Shown: in pieces, positions 38,151 through 53,422 of the stretch
How the letters are laid out: each line of letters starts with the position of its first letter
How positions within the stretch are numbered: position 1 is the first letter of the stretch
NCBI RefSeq assembly: GCF_051401765.1
Contig: NW_027480450.1
Location: 372,001 to 436,000 of the forward strand
Direction: 5' to 3'
Source: Calliopsis andreniformis
Lineage: Eukaryota > Arthropoda > Insecta > Hymenoptera > Andrenidae
Length of the DNA stretch: 64,000 nt
The notes under the pieces: model-generated
Seen by the model: the letters and a program-made list of their open reading frames with translations, nothing else
The model's database searches: none
What the model was told of the DNA's origin: nothing
Position numbers and translations under genes: made by a program

Positions 38151-39701
38151 CCTCAATCCTCAACACTCAATCCTCATTCTTCAATCCTCAATAACCAATC
38201 CTCAATCTTCAATCCTCAATCCTCAATCCTCAATTCTCAATCCTCAATCCTCAATCCTCAGACCTCAATCCTCAATCTTCAATCCTCAATACTCAATCTA
38301 CAATCCTCAATCCTCAATCCTCAATCCTCAATCCTCATTCTTCAATACTCAACACCCAGTCCTCAATCTTCAATCCTCAATCCTCAATCCTCAATTCTGA
38401 ACACTCAATCCTCAATCCTCAATCTTCAATCCTCAACCCTCAATCCTCAATCCTCAATCCTCAATCCTCAATTCTCAGACCTCAATACTCAATCCTCAAT
38501 CCTCAATACTCAATCTTCAATCCTCAATCCTCAATCCTCAATCCTCAATCCTCATTCTTCAATCCTCAACACCCAATCGTCAATCTTCAATCCTCAATCC
38601 TCAATCCTCAATTCTCAATCCTCAATCCTCAATCCTCAGACCTCAAACATAAATACTCAACCCTCAGTCCTCGTCCTCGATCCACAACCCTCAATCCTCT
38701 ATCCTCAATCCTCAGTCCTCAGTCCTCAAACCTCAATCCTCAACACTCAGCCCTCATCCTTAATCCTCAATCCTCAATCTTCAATCCTCAATCCTCAATA
38801 CTCAATCCTCAATCCTCAATCTTCAATCCTCAATACTCAATCTTCAATCCTCAATCCTCAAAGCTCAATCCTCAATCCTCAATCTTCAATCCTCAACACT
38901 CACTTCTTCAATCCTCAATCCTCAATCCTCAATCCTCAATACTCAATCCTCAATCCTCAGTAATCAATCCTCAATACTCAATCCCCAATCCTCAATCTTC
39001 AATCCCCAATACTCAATCTTCAATCCTCAATCCTCAATCCTCAATCCTCAATACACATTGTTCAATCCTCAATACCAAATCCTCAATCTTCAATCCTCAA
39101 TCCTCAATCCTCTATTCTCAACCCTCAATCCTCAATCCTCAGACTTCAAACATCAATACTAAACCATCAGTCCACGTCCTCAATCCACAACACTCAATCG
39201 TCAATCCTCAATCATCAATCATCAATATTCAATCTTCAATCCTCAATCCTCAATCCTCAATCCTCAACCCTCAATCCTCAATGATCAATACTCAATACCC
39301 AATCCTCAGTCTTCAATCCTCGATCCTCAATCCTCAATCCTCAATACACATTGTTCAATCCTCAATACCAAATCCTCAATCTTCAATCCTCAATCCTCAA
39401 TCCTCTATTGTCAATCCTCAATCCTCAATCCTCAGACTTCAAACATCAATACTAAACCCTCAGTCCTCGTCCTCAATCCACAACACTCAATCGTCAATCC
39501 TCAATCATCAATCATCAATATTCAGTCTTCAATCCTCAATCCTCAATCCTCAATCCTCAACCCTCAATCCTCAATGATCAATCCTCAATACCCAATCCTC
39601 AGTCTTCAATCCTCAATCCTCAATCCTCAATCCTCAGCCCTCAAACCTCAAACCTGAATCCTCAATCCTGAATCCTCAATCTTCAGACCTCAGTCCTCAA
39701 G

Positions 39702-40143
39702 AATCAGTTGTCAATTCTCAATCCTCCATAGAATATCATCAATTCACAGTTTTCAATACCCAATACTCAATCTGCAACCTTCAAATCTCTGTCCACAAAC
39801 ATCAATTCTCATCACTCAACCCTCAACACTCCGTCCCCAATCCTCAATCTTCAACACTCAATCCACAATCCTCAATCTTCAATCATCAATACTCTATCCT
39901 CAGTCCTCAATCCTCAATCCTCAATCCTCAATCCTCAGATCTCAAACATAAATACTCAACCCTCAGTCCTCGTCCTCGATCCACAACCCTCAATCCTCGA
40001 TCCTCAATCTTCAATCATCAATATTCAATATTCAATCCTCAATCCTCAATCCTCAACACTCAGTCCTCAATCCTCAATCCTCAATACTCAACCATCAATC
40101 CTCAATTCTCGAACTCAATAGAAAATCCTGAATTCTCAGGATT
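39702..40143. repeat. P element + inverted repeat cassette
   Basis: First cassette of HOR-F copy 1; P has CTCCATAGAATATC; spacing 422. Confidence 0.85.
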
Positions 40144-41738
40144 CAATACTCAAACCTCAGCACACAACCCTCAGCCCTCATCCTCAATCCTCAATCCTCA
40201 ATCCTCAATCCTCAATATTCAATCATCAGTACTCAATCTTCAATCCTCAATCCTCAATCTTCAATCCTCAATCCTCAATCCCCAATCCTCAATCCTCAAT
40301 CCTCAGTAATCAATCCTCAATCTTCAATACTCAGTCGTCAATCCTCAGTCCTCAATCCTCAACCCTCAATCCTCGTTCCTCAAACCTCAATCCTCAACCC
40401 TCAGTCCTCATCCTCAATTCTCAATTCTCAATCCTCAATCCTCAATCCTCAATCTTCAATCCTCAATAATCAATCTCCAATCCTAGATACTCAATCCCAA
40501 ATCCTCAATCCTTAATCCTCAACCTTCAATCCTCAATCCCCAGTCCTCAATCTTCAATCCTCAATGCTCAGTCCTCAATCCTCAATCCTCAGTCCTCAAT
40601 CCTCAATCCTCAATCCTCAGACCTCATCCCTCAGCCGTCAGTCCTCGTCCTCAATCCTCAACACTCAATCCTCATTCTTCAATCCTCTATACCCAATCCT
40701 CAATCTTCAATCCTCAATCCTCAATCCTCAGTACTCAATCCTCAATCCTCAGTCCTCAGTCCTCAAACCTCAATCCTCAACCCTCAGCCCTCATCCTCAA
40801 TCCTCAATCCTCAATCTTCAATCCTCAATCCTCAATACTCAATCCTCAATCCTCAATCTTCAATCCTCAATACTCAATCTTCAATCCTCAATCCTCAAAG
40901 CTCAATCCTCAATCCTCAATCTTCAATCCTCAACACTCACTTCTTCAATCCTGAATCCTCAATCCTCAATCCTCAATACTCAATCCTCAATCCTCAGTAA
41001 TCAATCCTCAATACTCAATCCCCAATCCTCAATCTTCAATCCCCAATACTCAATCTTCAATCCTCAATCCTCAATCCTCAATCCTCAATACACATTGTTC
41101 AATCCTCAATACCAAATCCTCAATCTTCAATCCTCAATCCTCAATCCTCTATTCTCAACCCTCAATCCTCAATCCTCAGACTTCAAACATCAATACTAAA
41201 CCCTCAGTCCACGTCCTCAATCCACAACACTCAATCGTCAATCCTCAATCATCAATCACCAATATTCAATCTTCAATCCTCAATCCTCAATCCTCAATCC
41301 ACAACCCTCAATCCTCAATGATCAATACTCAATACCCAATACTCAGTCTTCAATCCTCAATCCTCAATCCTCAATCCTCAATACACATTGTTCAATCCTC
41401 AATACCAAATCCTCAATCTTCAATCCTCAATCCTCAATCCTCTATTCTCAACCCTCAATCCTCAATCCTCAGACTTCAAGCATCAATACTAAACCCTCAG
41501 TCCACGTCCTCAATCCACAACACTCAATCGTCAATCCTCAATCATCAATCATCAATATTCAGTCTTCAATCCTCAATCCTCAATCCTCAATCCTCAACCC
41601 TCAATCCTCAATGATCAATCCTCAATACCCAATCCTCAGTCTTCAATCCTCAATCCTCAATCCTCAATCCTCAGCCCTCAAACCTCAAACCTGAATCCTC
41701 AATCCTGAATCCTCAATCTTCAGACCTCAGTCCTCAAG

Positions 41739-42180
41739 AATCAGTTGTCAATTCTCAATCCTCAATAGAATATCATCAATTCACAGTTTTCAATACCCAA
41801 TACTCAATCTGCAACCTTCAAATCTCTGTCCACAAACATCAATTCTCATCACTCAACCCTCAACACTCCGTCCCCAATCCTCAATCTTCAACGCTCAATC
41901 CACAATCCTCAATCTTCAATCATCAATACTCTATCCTCATTCCTCAATCCTCAATCCTCAATCCTCAATCCTCAGATCTCAAACATAAATACTCAACCCT
42001 CAGTCCTCGTCCTCGATCCACAACCCTCAATCCTCGATCCTCAATCTTCAATCATCAATATTCAATATTCAATCCTCAATCCTCAATCCTCAACACTCAG
42101 TCCTCAATCCTCAATCCTCAATACTCAATCATCAATCCTCAATTCTCGAACTCAATAGAAAATCCTGAATTCTCAGGATT
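41739..42180. repeat. P element + inverted repeat cassette
   Basis: Second cassette of HOR-F copy 1; spacing 422. Confidence 0.85.
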
Positions 42181-43624
42181 CAATACTCAAACCTCAGCAC
42201 ACAACCCTTAGCCCTCATCCTCAATCCTCAATCCTCAGTCCTCAATCCTCAACCCTCAATCCTCGTTCCTCAAACCTCAATCCTCAACCCTCAGTCCTCA
42301 TCCTCAATTCTCAATTCTCAATCCTCAATCCTCTATCCTCAATCTTCAATCCTCAATAATCAATCTCCAATCCTAGATACTCAATCCCAAATCCTCAATC
42401 CTTAATCCTCAACCTTCAATCCTCAATCCCCAGTCCTCAATCTTCAATCCTCAATGCTCAGTCCTCAATCCTCAATCCTCAGTCCTCAATCCTCAATCCT
42501 CAATCCTCAGACCTCAACCCTCAGCCGTCAGTCCTCGTCCTCAATCCTCAACACTCAATCCTCATTCTTCAATCCTCTATACCCAATCCTCAATCTTCAA
42601 TCCTCAATCCTCAATCCTCAGTTCTCAATCCTCAATCCTCAGTCCTCAGTCCTCAAACCTCAATCCTCAACACACAGCCCTCATCCTCAATCCTCAATCC
42701 TCAATCTTCAATCCTCAATCCTCAATACTCAATCCTCAATCCTCAATCTTCAATCCTCAATACTCAATCTTCAATCCTCAATCCTCAAAGCTCAATCCTC
42801 AATCCTCAATCCTCAATCATCAATCCTCAATACTCAATCTTCAATCCTCAATCCTCAATCCTCAATCCTCAATGCTCAATCCTCAATCCTCAATCCTCAA
42901 CCCTCAACCTTCAATCCTCAATACTCAATCTGCAATCCTCAATCCTCAATCCTCAACACTCAATCCTCATTCTTCAATCCTCAATAACCAATCCTCAATC
43001 TTCAATCCTCAATCCTCAATCCTCAATTCTCAATCCTCAATCCTCAATCCTCAGACCTTAATCCTCAATCTTCAATCCTCAATACTCAATCTACAATCCT
43101 CAATCCTCAATCCTCAATCCTCAATCCTCAATCCTCATTCTTCAATACTCAACACCCAGTCCTCAATCTTCAATCCTCAATCCTCAATCCTCAATTCTGA
43201 ACACTCAATCCTCAATCCTCAATCTTCAATCCTCAACCCTCAATCCTCAATCCTCAATCCTCAATCCTCAATCCTCAGACCTCAATCCTCAATCTTCAAT
43301 CCTCAATACTCAATCTTCAATCCTCAATCCACAATCCTCAATCCTCAATCCTCATTCTTCAATCCTCAACACCCAATCGTCAATCTTCAATCCTCAATCC
43401 TCAATCCTCAATTCTCAATCCTCAATCCTCAATCCTCAGACCTCAAACATCAATACTCAATCCTCAGTCCTCGTCCTCAATCCACAACCCTCAAACCTCG
43501 ATCCTCAATCTTCAATCATCAATATTCAATATTCAATACTCAATCCTCAATCCTCAACACTCAGTCCTCAATCCTCTATCCTCAATACACAACCATCAAT
43601 CCTCAATTCTCAAACTCAATAGAA

Positions 43625-43644
43625 AATCCTGAATTCTCAGGATT
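43625..43644. repeat. Inverted repeat without P
   Basis: Perfect arms; flanks TCTCAAACTC and GGATTCAGTAC differ from the usual TCTCGAACTC and GGATTCAATAC. Confidence 0.85.
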
Positions 43645-46600
43645 CAGTACTCAAACCTCAACACACAACCCTCAGCCCTCATCCTCAAACCTCAATCCTC
43701 AATCCTCAATCCTCAATTCTCAATCCTCAATCCTCAGTCGTCAGTCCTCAAACCTCAATCCTCAATTCTCAATACTCAATCCTCAATCCTCAATATTCAA
43801 TCCCCAATCCTCAATCTTCAATCATCAATACTCAATCCTCAACCCTCAATCCTCATTCTTCAATCCTCAATACGCAATCCTCAATCTTCAATCCTCAATC
43901 CTCAATCCTCAATTCTCATTACTCAATCCTCAATTCTCAGACCTCAACCCTCAATCCTCAATCCTCAATCCTCAATACTCAATCTTCAATCCTCAATCCT
44001 CAAACCTCAATCCTCAATCCTCATTCTTCAATCCTCAACACCCAATCGTCAATCTTCAATCCTCAATCCTCAATCCTCAATTCTGAATCCTCAATCCTCA
44101 ATCCTCAGACCTCAAACATCAATACTCAACCCTCAGTCCTCATCCTCGATCCACAACCCTCAATCCTCGATCCTCAATCTTCAATCATCAATATTCAATA
44201 TTCAATCCTCAATCCTCAATCCTCAATACTCAATCCTCAATCCTCAGTCCTCAATACTCAACCTTCAATCCTCATTTCTCAATCCTCAATCCTCAGACCT
44301 CAGTCCTCAATCCTCAATCCTCAATTCTCAATACTCAATCCTCAATCCTCAATACTCAATCCCCAATCCACAATCTTCAATCCTCAATACTCAATCTTCA
44401 ACCCTCAATCCTCATTCGTCAATCCTCAATACCCAATCCTCAATCTTCAATCCTCAATCCCCAATCCTCAATTCTCATTACTCAATCCTCAATTATCAGA
44501 CCTCAATCCTCAATCCTCAATCCTCAATACTCAATCTTCAATCCTCAATCCTTAATTCTCGATCCTCAATCCTCAGTCCTCAGTCCTCAAACCTCAATCC
44601 TCAATTCTCAATACTCAATCCTCAATCCTCAATACTCAATCCCCAATCCACAATCTTCAATCCTCAATACTCAATCCTCAACCCTCAATCCTCCTTCTTC
44701 AATCCTCAATACCCAATCCTCAATCTTCAATCCTCTATCCTCAATCCTCAATCCTCATTACTCAATCCTCAATCCTCAGTAATCAATCCTCAGTCCTCAA
44801 TCCTCAATCCTCAATCCTCAATCCTCAGATCTCAAACATAAATACTCAACCCTCAGTCCTCGTCCTCGATCCACAACCCTCAATCCTCGATCCTCAATCT
44901 TCAATCATCAATATTCAATATTCAATCCTCAATCCTCAATCCTCAACACTCAGTCCTCAATCCTCAGTCCTCAATCCTCAACCCTCAATCCTCGTTCCTC
45001 AAACCTCAATCCTCAACCCTCAGTCCTCATCCTCAATTCTCAATTCTCAATACTCAATCCTCAATCCTCAATACTCAATCCCCAATCCACAGTCTTCAAT
45101 CCTCAATACTCAATCTTCAACCCTCAATCCTCATTCGTCAATCCTCAATACCCAATCCTCAATCTTCAATCCTCAATCCCCAATCCTCAATTCTCATTAC
45201 TCAATCCTCAATTATCAGACCTCAATCCTCAATCCTCAATCCTCAATACTCAATCTTCAATCCTCAATCCTTAATTCTCGATCCTCAATCCTCAGTCCTC
45301 AGTCCTCAAACCTCAATCCTCAATTCTCAATACTCAATCCTCAATCCTCAATACTCAATCCCCAATCCACAATCTTCAATCCTCAATACTCAATCCTCAA
45401 CCCTCAATCCTCAGACCTCAACCCTCAGCCGTCAGTCCTCGTCCTCAATCCTCAACACTCAATCCTCATTCTTCAATCCTCAATAACCAATCCTCAATCT
45501 TCAATCCTCAATCCTCAATCCTCAATTCTCAATCCTCAATCCTCAATCCTCAGACCTCAATCCTCAATCTTCAATCCTCAATACTCAATCTACAATCCTC
45601 AATCCTCAATCCTCAATCCTCAATCCTCATTCTTCAATACTCAACACCCAGTCCTCAATCTTCAATCCTCAATCCTCAATCCTCAATTCTGAACACTCAA
45701 TCCTCAATCCTCAATCTTCAATCCTCAACCCTCAATCCTCAATCCTCAATCCTCAATCCTCAATTCTCAGACCTCAATACTCAATCCTCAATCCTCAATA
45801 CTCAATCTTCAATCCTCAATCCTCAATCCTCAATCCTCAATCCTCATTCTTCAATCCTCAACACCCAATCGTCAATCTTCAATCCTCAATCCTCAATCCT
45901 CAATTCTCAATCCTCAATCCTCAATCCTCAGACCTCAAACATAAATACTCAACCCTCAGTCCTCGTCCTCGATCCACAACCCTCAATCCTCTATCCTCAA
46001 TCCTCAGTCCTCAGTCCTCAAACCTCAATCCTCAACACTCAGCCCTCATCCTTAATCCTCAATCCTCAATCTTCAATCCTCAATCCTCAATACTCAATCC
46101 TCAATCCTCAATCTTCAATCCTCAATACTCAATCTTCAATCCTCAATCCTCAAAGCTCAATCCTCAATCCTCAATCTTCAATCCTCAACACTCACTTCTT
46201 CAATCCTCAATCCTCAATCCTCAATCCTCAATACTCAATCCTCAATCCTCAGTAATCAATCCTCAATACTCAATCCCCAATCCTCAATCTTCAATCCCCA
46301 ATACTCAATCTTCAATCCTCAATCCTCAATCCTCAATCCTCAATACACATTGTTCAATCCTCAATACCAAATCCTCAATCTTCAATCCTCAATCCTCAAT
46401 CCTCTATTCTCAACCCTCAATCCTCAATCCTCAGACTTCAAACATCAATACTAAACCATCAGTCCACGTCCTCAATCCACAACACTCAATCGTCAATCCT
46501 CAATCATCAATCATCAATATTCAATCTTCAATCCTCAATCCTCAATCCTCAATCCTCAACCCTCAATCCTCAATGATCAATACTCAATACCCAATCCTCA

Positions 46601-46993
46601 GTCTTCAATCCTCGATCCTCAATCCTCAATCCTCAATACACATTGTTCAATCCTCAATACCAAATCCTCAATCTTCAATCCTCAATCCTCAATCCTCTAT
46701 TGTCAATCCTCAATCCTCAATCCTCAGACTTCAAACATCAATACTAAACCCTCAGTCCTCGTCCTCAATCCACAACACTCAATCGTCAATCCTCAATCAT
46801 CAATCATCAATATTCAGTCTTCAATCCTCAATCCTCAATCCTCAATCCTCAACCCTCAATCCTCAATGATCAATCCTCAATACCCAATCCTCAGTCTTCA
46901 ATCCTCAATCCTCAATCCTCAATCCTCAGCCCTCAAACCTCAAACCTGAATCCTCAATCCTGAATCCTCAATCTTCAGACCTCAGTCCTCAAG

Positions 46994-47435
46994 AATCAGT
47001 TGTCAATTCTCAATCCTCCATAGAATATCATCAATTCACAGTTTTCAATACCCAATACTCAATCTGCAACCTTCAAATCTCTGTCCACAAACATCAATTC
47101 TCATCACTCAACCCTCAACACTCCGTCCCCAATCCTCAATCTTCAACACTCAATCCACAATCCTCAATCTTCAATCATCAATACTCTATCCTCAGTCCTC
47201 AATCCTCAATCCTCAATCCTCAATCCTCAGATCTCAAACATAAATACTCAACCCTCAGTCCTCGTCCTCGATCCACAACCCTCAATCCTCGATCCTCAAT
47301 CTTCAATCATCAATATTCAATATTCAATCCTCAATCCTCAATCCTCAACACTCAGTCCTCAATCCTCAATCCTCAATACTCAACCATCAATCCTCAATTC
47401 TCGAACTCAATAGAAAATCCTGAATTCTCAGGATT
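46994..47435. repeat. P element + inverted repeat cassette
   Basis: HOR-F copy 2 duplicate of 39702. Confidence 0.85.
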
Positions 47436-49030
47436 CAATACTCAAACCTCAGCACACAACCCTCAGCCCTCATCCTCAATCCTCAATCCTCAATCCTCAA
47501 TCCTCAATATTCAATCATCAGTACTCAATCTTCAATCCTCAATCCTCAATCTTCAATCCTCAATCCTCAATCCCCAATCCTCAATCCTCAATCCTCAGTA
47601 ATCAATCCTCAATCTTCAATACTCAGTCGTCAATCCTCAGTCCTCAATCCTCAACCCTCAATCCTCGTTCCTCAAACCTCAATCCTCAACCCTCAGTCCT
47701 CATCCTCAATTCTCAATTCTCAATCCTCAATCCTCAATCCTCAATCTTCAATCCTCAATAATCAATCTCCAATCCTAGATACTCAATCCCAAATCCTCAA
47801 TCCTTAATCCTCAACCTTCAATCCTCAATCCCCAGTCCTCAATCTTCAATCCTCAATGCTCAGTCCTCAATCCTCAATCCTCAGTCCTCAATCCTCAATC
47901 CTCAATCCTCAGACCTCATCCCTCAGCCGTCAGTCCTCGTCCTCAATCCTCAACACTCAATCCTCATTCTTCAATCCTCTATACCCAATCCTCAATCTTC
48001 AATCCTCAATCCTCAATCCTCAGTACTCAATCCTCAATCCTCAGTCCTCAGTCCTCAAACCTCAATCCTCAACCCTCAGCCCTCATCCTCAATCCTCAAT
48101 CCTCAATCTTCAATCCTCAATCCTCAATACTCAATCCTCAATCCTCAATCTTCAATCCTCAATACTCAATCTTCAATCCTCAATCCTCAAAGCTCAATCC
48201 TCAATCCTCAATCTTCAATCCTCAACACTCACTTCTTCAATCCTCAATCCTCAATCCTCAATCCTCAATACTCAATCCTCAATCCTCAGTAATCAATCCT
48301 CAATACTCAATCCCCAATCCTCAATCTTCAATCCCCAATACTCAATCTTCAATCCTCAATCCTCAATCCTCAATCCTCAATACACATTGTTCAATCCTCA
48401 ATACCAAATCCTCAATCTTCAATCCTCAATCCTCAATCCTCTATTCTCAACCCTCAATCCTCAATCCTCAGACTTCAAACATCAATACTAAACCCTCAGT
48501 CCACGTCCTCAATCCACAACACTCAATCGTCAATCCTCAATCATCAATCACCAATATTCAATCTTCAATCCTCAATCCTCAATCCTCAATCCACAACCCT
48601 CAATCCTCAATGATCAATACTCAATACCCAATACTCAGTCTTCAATCCTCAATCCTCAATCCTCAATCCTCAATACACATTGTTCAATCCTCAATACCAA
48701 ATCCTCAATCTTCAATCCTCAATCCTCAATCCTCTATTCTCAACCCTCAATCCTCAATCCTCAGACTTCAAGCATCAATACTAAACCCTCAGTCCACGTC
48801 CTCAATCCACAACACTCAATCGTCAATCCTCAATCATCAATCATCAATATTCAGTCTTCAATCCTCAATCCTCAATCCTCAATCCTCAACCCTCAATCCT
48901 CAATGATCAATCCTCAATACCCAATCCTCAGTCTTCAATCCTCAATCCTCAATCCTCAATCCTCAGCCCTCAAACCTCAAACCTGAATCCTCAATCCTGA
49001 ATCCTCAATCTTCAGACCTCAGTCCTCAAG

Positions 49031-49472
49031 AATCAGTTGTCAATTCTCAATCCTCAATAGAATATCATCAATTCACAGTTTTCAATACCCAATACTCAAT
49101 CTGCAACCTTCAAATCTCTGTCCACAAACATCAATTCTCATCACTCAACCCTCAACACTCCGTCCCCAATCCTCAATCTTCAACGCTCAATCCACAATCC
49201 TCAATCTTCAATCATCAATACTCTATCCTCATTCCTCAATCCTCAATCCTCAATCCTCAATCCTCAGATCTCAAACATAAATACTCAACCCTCAGTCCTC
49301 GTCCTCGATCCACAACCCTCAATCCTCGATCCTCAATCTTCAATCATCAATATTCAATATTCAATCCTCAATCCTCAATCCTCAACACTCAGTCCTCAAT
49401 CCTCAATCCTCAATACTCAATCATCAATCCTCAATTCTCGAACTCAATAGAAAATCCTGAATTCTCAGGATT
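49031..49472. repeat. P element + inverted repeat cassette
   Basis: HOR-F copy 2 duplicate of 41739. Confidence 0.85.
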
Positions 49473-50916
49473 CAATACTCAAACCTCAGCACACAACCCT
49501 TAGCCCTCATCCTCAATCCTCAATCCTCAGTCCTCAATCCTCAACCCTCAATCCTCGTTCCTCAAACCTCAATCCTCAACCCTCAGTCCTCATCCTCAAT
49601 TCTCAATTCTCAATCCTCAATCCTCTATCCTCAATCTTCAATCCTCAATAATCAATCTCCAATCCTAGATACTCAATCCCAAATCCTCAATCCTTAATCC
49701 TCAACCTTCAATCCTCAATCCCCAGTCCTCAATCTTCAATCCTCAATGCTCAGTCCTCAATCCTCAATCCTCAGTCCTCAATCCTCAATCCTCAATCCTC
49801 AGACCTCAACCCTCAGCCGTCAGTCCTCGTCCTCAATCCTCAACACTCAATCCTCATTCTTCAATCCTCTATACCCAATCCTCAATCTTCAATCCTCAAT
49901 CCTCAATCCTCAGTTCTCAATCCTCAATCCTCAGTCCTCAGTCCTCAAACCTCAATCCTCAACACACAGCCCTCATCCTCAATCCTCAATCCTCAATCTT
50001 CAATCCTCAATCCTCAATACTCAATCCTCAATCCTCAATCTTCAATCCTCAATACTCAATCTTCAATCCTCAATCCTCAAAGCTCAATCCTCAATCCTCA
50101 ATCCTCAATCATCAATCCTCAATACTCAATCTTCAATCCTCAATCCTCAATCCTCAATCCTCAATGCTCAATCCTCAATCCTCAATCCTCAACCCTCAAC
50201 CTTCAATCCTCAATACTCAATCTGCAATCCTCAATCCTCAATCCTCAACACTCAATCCTCATTCTTCAATCCTCAATAACCAATCCTCAATCTTCAATCC
50301 TCAATCCTCAATCCTCAATTCTCAATCCTCAATCCTCAATCCTCAGACCTTAATCCTCAATCTTCAATCCTCAATACTCAATCTACAATCCTCAATCCTC
50401 AATCCTCAATCCTCAATCCTCAATCCTCATTCTTCAATACTCAACACCCAGTCCTCAATCTTCAATCCTCAATCCTCAATCCTCAATTCTGAACACTCAA
50501 TCCTCAATCCTCAATCTTCAATCCTCAACCCTCAATCCTCAATCCTCAATCCTCAATCCTCAATCCTCAGACCTCAATCCTCAATCTTCAATCCTCAATA
50601 CTCAATCTTCAATCCTCAATCCACAATCCTCAATCCTCAATCCTCATTCTTCAATCCTCAACACCCAATCGTCAATCTTCAATCCTCAATCCTCAATCCT
50701 CAATTCTCAATCCTCAATCCTCAATCCTCAGACCTCAAACATCAATACTCAATCCTCAGTCCTCGTCCTCAATCCACAACCCTCAAACCTCGATCCTCAA
50801 TCTTCAATCATCAATATTCAATATTCAATACTCAATCCTCAATCCTCAACACTCAGTCCTCAATCCTCTATCCTCAATACACAACCATCAATCCTCAATT
50901 CTCAAACTCAATAGAA

Positions 50917-50936
50917 AATCCTGAATTCTCAGGATT
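50917..50936. repeat. Inverted repeat without P
   Basis: HOR-F copy 2 duplicate of 43625, same flank changes. Confidence 0.85.
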
Positions 50937-53261
50937 CAGTACTCAAACCTCAACACACAACCCTCAGCCCTCATCCTCAAACCTCAATCCTCAATCCTCA
51001 ATCCTCAATTCTCAATCCTCAATCCTCAGTCGTCAGTCCTCAAACCTCAATCCTCAATTCTCAATACTCAATCCTCAATCCTCAATATTCAATCCCCAAT
51101 CCTCAATCTTCAATCATCAATACTCAATCCTCAACCCTCAATCCTCATTCTTCAATCCTCAATACGCAATCCTCAATCTTCAATCCTCAATCCTCAATCC
51201 TCAATTCTCATTACTCAATCCTCAATTCTCAGACCTCAACCCTCAATCCTCAATCCTCAATCCTCAATACTCAATCTTCAATCCTCAATCCTCAAACCTC
51301 AATCCTCAATCCTCATTCTTCAATCCTCAACACCCAATCGTCAATCTTCAATCCTCAATCCTCAATCCTCAATTCTGAATCCTCAATCCTCAATCCTCAG
51401 ACCTCAAACATCAATACTCAACCCTCAGTCCTCATCCTCGATCCACAACCCTCAATCCTCGATCCTCAATCTTCAATCATCAATATTCAATATTCAATCC
51501 TCAATCCTCAATCCTCAATACTCAATCCTCAATCCTCAGTCCTCAATACTCAACCTTCAATCCTCATTTCTCAATCCTCAATCCTCAGACCTCAGTCCTC
51601 AATCCTCAATCCTCAATTCTCAATACTCAATCCTCAATCCTCAATACTCAATCCCCAATCCACAATCTTCAATCCTCAATACTCAATCTTCAACCCTCAA
51701 TCCTCATTCGTCAATCCTCAATACCCAATCCTCAATCTTCAATCCTCAATCCCCAATCCTCAATTCTCATTACTCAATCCTCAATTATCAGACCTCAATC
51801 CTCAATCCTCAATCCTCAATACTCAATCTTCAATCCTCAATCCTTAATTCTCGATCCTCAATCCTCAGTCCTCAGTCCTCAAACCTCAATCCTCAATTCT
51901 CAATACTCAATCCTCAATCCTCAATACTCAATCCCCAATCCACAATCTTCAATCCTCAATACTCAATCCTCAACCCTCAATCCTCCTTCTTCAATCCTCA
52001 ATACCCAATCCTCAATCTTCAATCCTCTATCCTCAATCCTCAATCCTCATTACTCAATCCTCAATCCTCAGTAATCAATCCTCAGTCCTCAATCCTCAAT
52101 CCTCAATCCTCAATCCTCAGATCTCAAACATAAATACTCAACCCTCAGTCCTCGTCCTCGATCCACAACCCTCAATCCTCGATCCTCAATCTTCAATCAT
52201 CAATATTCAATATTCAATCCTCAATCCTCAATCCTCAACACTCAGTCCTCAATCCTCAGTCCTCAATCCTCAACCCTCAATCCTCGTTCCTCAAACCTCA
52301 ATCCTCAACCCTCAGTCCTCATCCTCAATTCTCAATTCTCAATACTCAATCCTCAATCCTCAATACTCAATCCCCAATCCACAGTCTTCAATCCTCAATA
52401 CTCAATCTTCAACCCTCAATCCTCATTCGTCAATCCTCAATACCCAATCCTCAATCTTCAATCCTCAATCCCCAATCCTCAATTCTCATTACTCAATCCT
52501 CAATTATCAGACCTCAATCCTCAATCCTCAATCCTCAATACTCAATCTTCAATCCTCAATCCTTAATTCTCGATCCTCAATCCTCAGTCCTCAGTCCTCA
52601 AACCTCAATCCTCAATTCTCAATACTCAATCCTCAATCCTCAATACTCAATCCCCAATCCACAATCTTCAATCCTCAATACTCAATCCTCAACCCTCAAT
52701 CCTCAGACCTCAACCCTCAGCCGTCAGTCCTCGTCCTCAATCCTCAACACTCAATCCTCATTCTTCAATCCTCTATACCCAATCCTCAATCTTCAATCCT
52801 CAATCCTCAATCCTCAGTACTCAATCCTCAATCCTCAGTCCTCAGTCCTCAAACCTCAATCATCAATCCTCAATACTCAATCTTCAATCCTCAATCCTCA
52901 ATCCTCAATCCTCAATGCTCAATCCTCAATCCTCAATCCTCAACCCTCAACATTCAATCCTCAATACTCAATCTGCAATCCTCAATCCTCAATCCTCAAC
53001 ACTCAATCCTCATTCTTCAATCCTCAATAACCAATCCTCAATCTTCAATCCTCAATCCTCAAACCTCAATTCTCAGACCTCAAACATAAATACTCAACCC
53101 TCAGTCCTCGTCCTCGATCCACAAGCCTCAATCCTCGATCCTCAATCTTCAATCATCAATATTCAATATTCAATACTCAATACTCAATCCTCAATACTCA
53201 GTTCTCAATCCTCAATCCTCAATACTCAACCATCAATCCTCAATTCTCGAACTCAATAGAA

Positions 53262-53281
53262 AATCCTGAATTCTCAGGATT
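53262..53281. repeat. Inverted repeat without P
   Basis: Perfect arms; 161 bp before the 511-bp K module. Confidence 0.85.
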
Positions 53282-53422
53282 CAATACTCAAACCTCAACA
53301 CACAACCCTCAGCCCTCATCCTCATTCCTCAATCCTCAATCCTCAATCCTCAATATTCAATCCTCAATACTCAATCTTCAATCCTCAACCCTCAATCCCC
53401 AATCCTCAATCCTCAATCCTCA

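Larger units (their letters stand above)
38151..45442. repeat. HOR-F copy 1 (7292-bp unit)
   Basis: All landmarks recur at +7292: ATG codons at 39281/46573, 40564/47856 and 42872/50164, and inverted repeats at 40124/47416, 42161/49453 and 43625/50917. The unit is itself composite: two HOR-E-like parts (cassettes at 39702 and 41739, 2037 bp apart) followed by HOR-D-like material (about 44,280-45,420). One difference from copy 2 was found, G at 40953 against C at 48245. Confidence 0.92.
45443..52734. repeat. HOR-F copy 2 (7292-bp unit)
   Basis: Tandem copy of 38151-45442. The upstream match starts right after CAGTCCTCGTCC. At the far end the shared sequence continues to about 52770, where the next block has CTATACC in place of CAATAACC. 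A 404-codon open stretch (50164-51378) translates identically to 42872-44086, which shows how little the copies have diverged. Confidence 0.92.
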
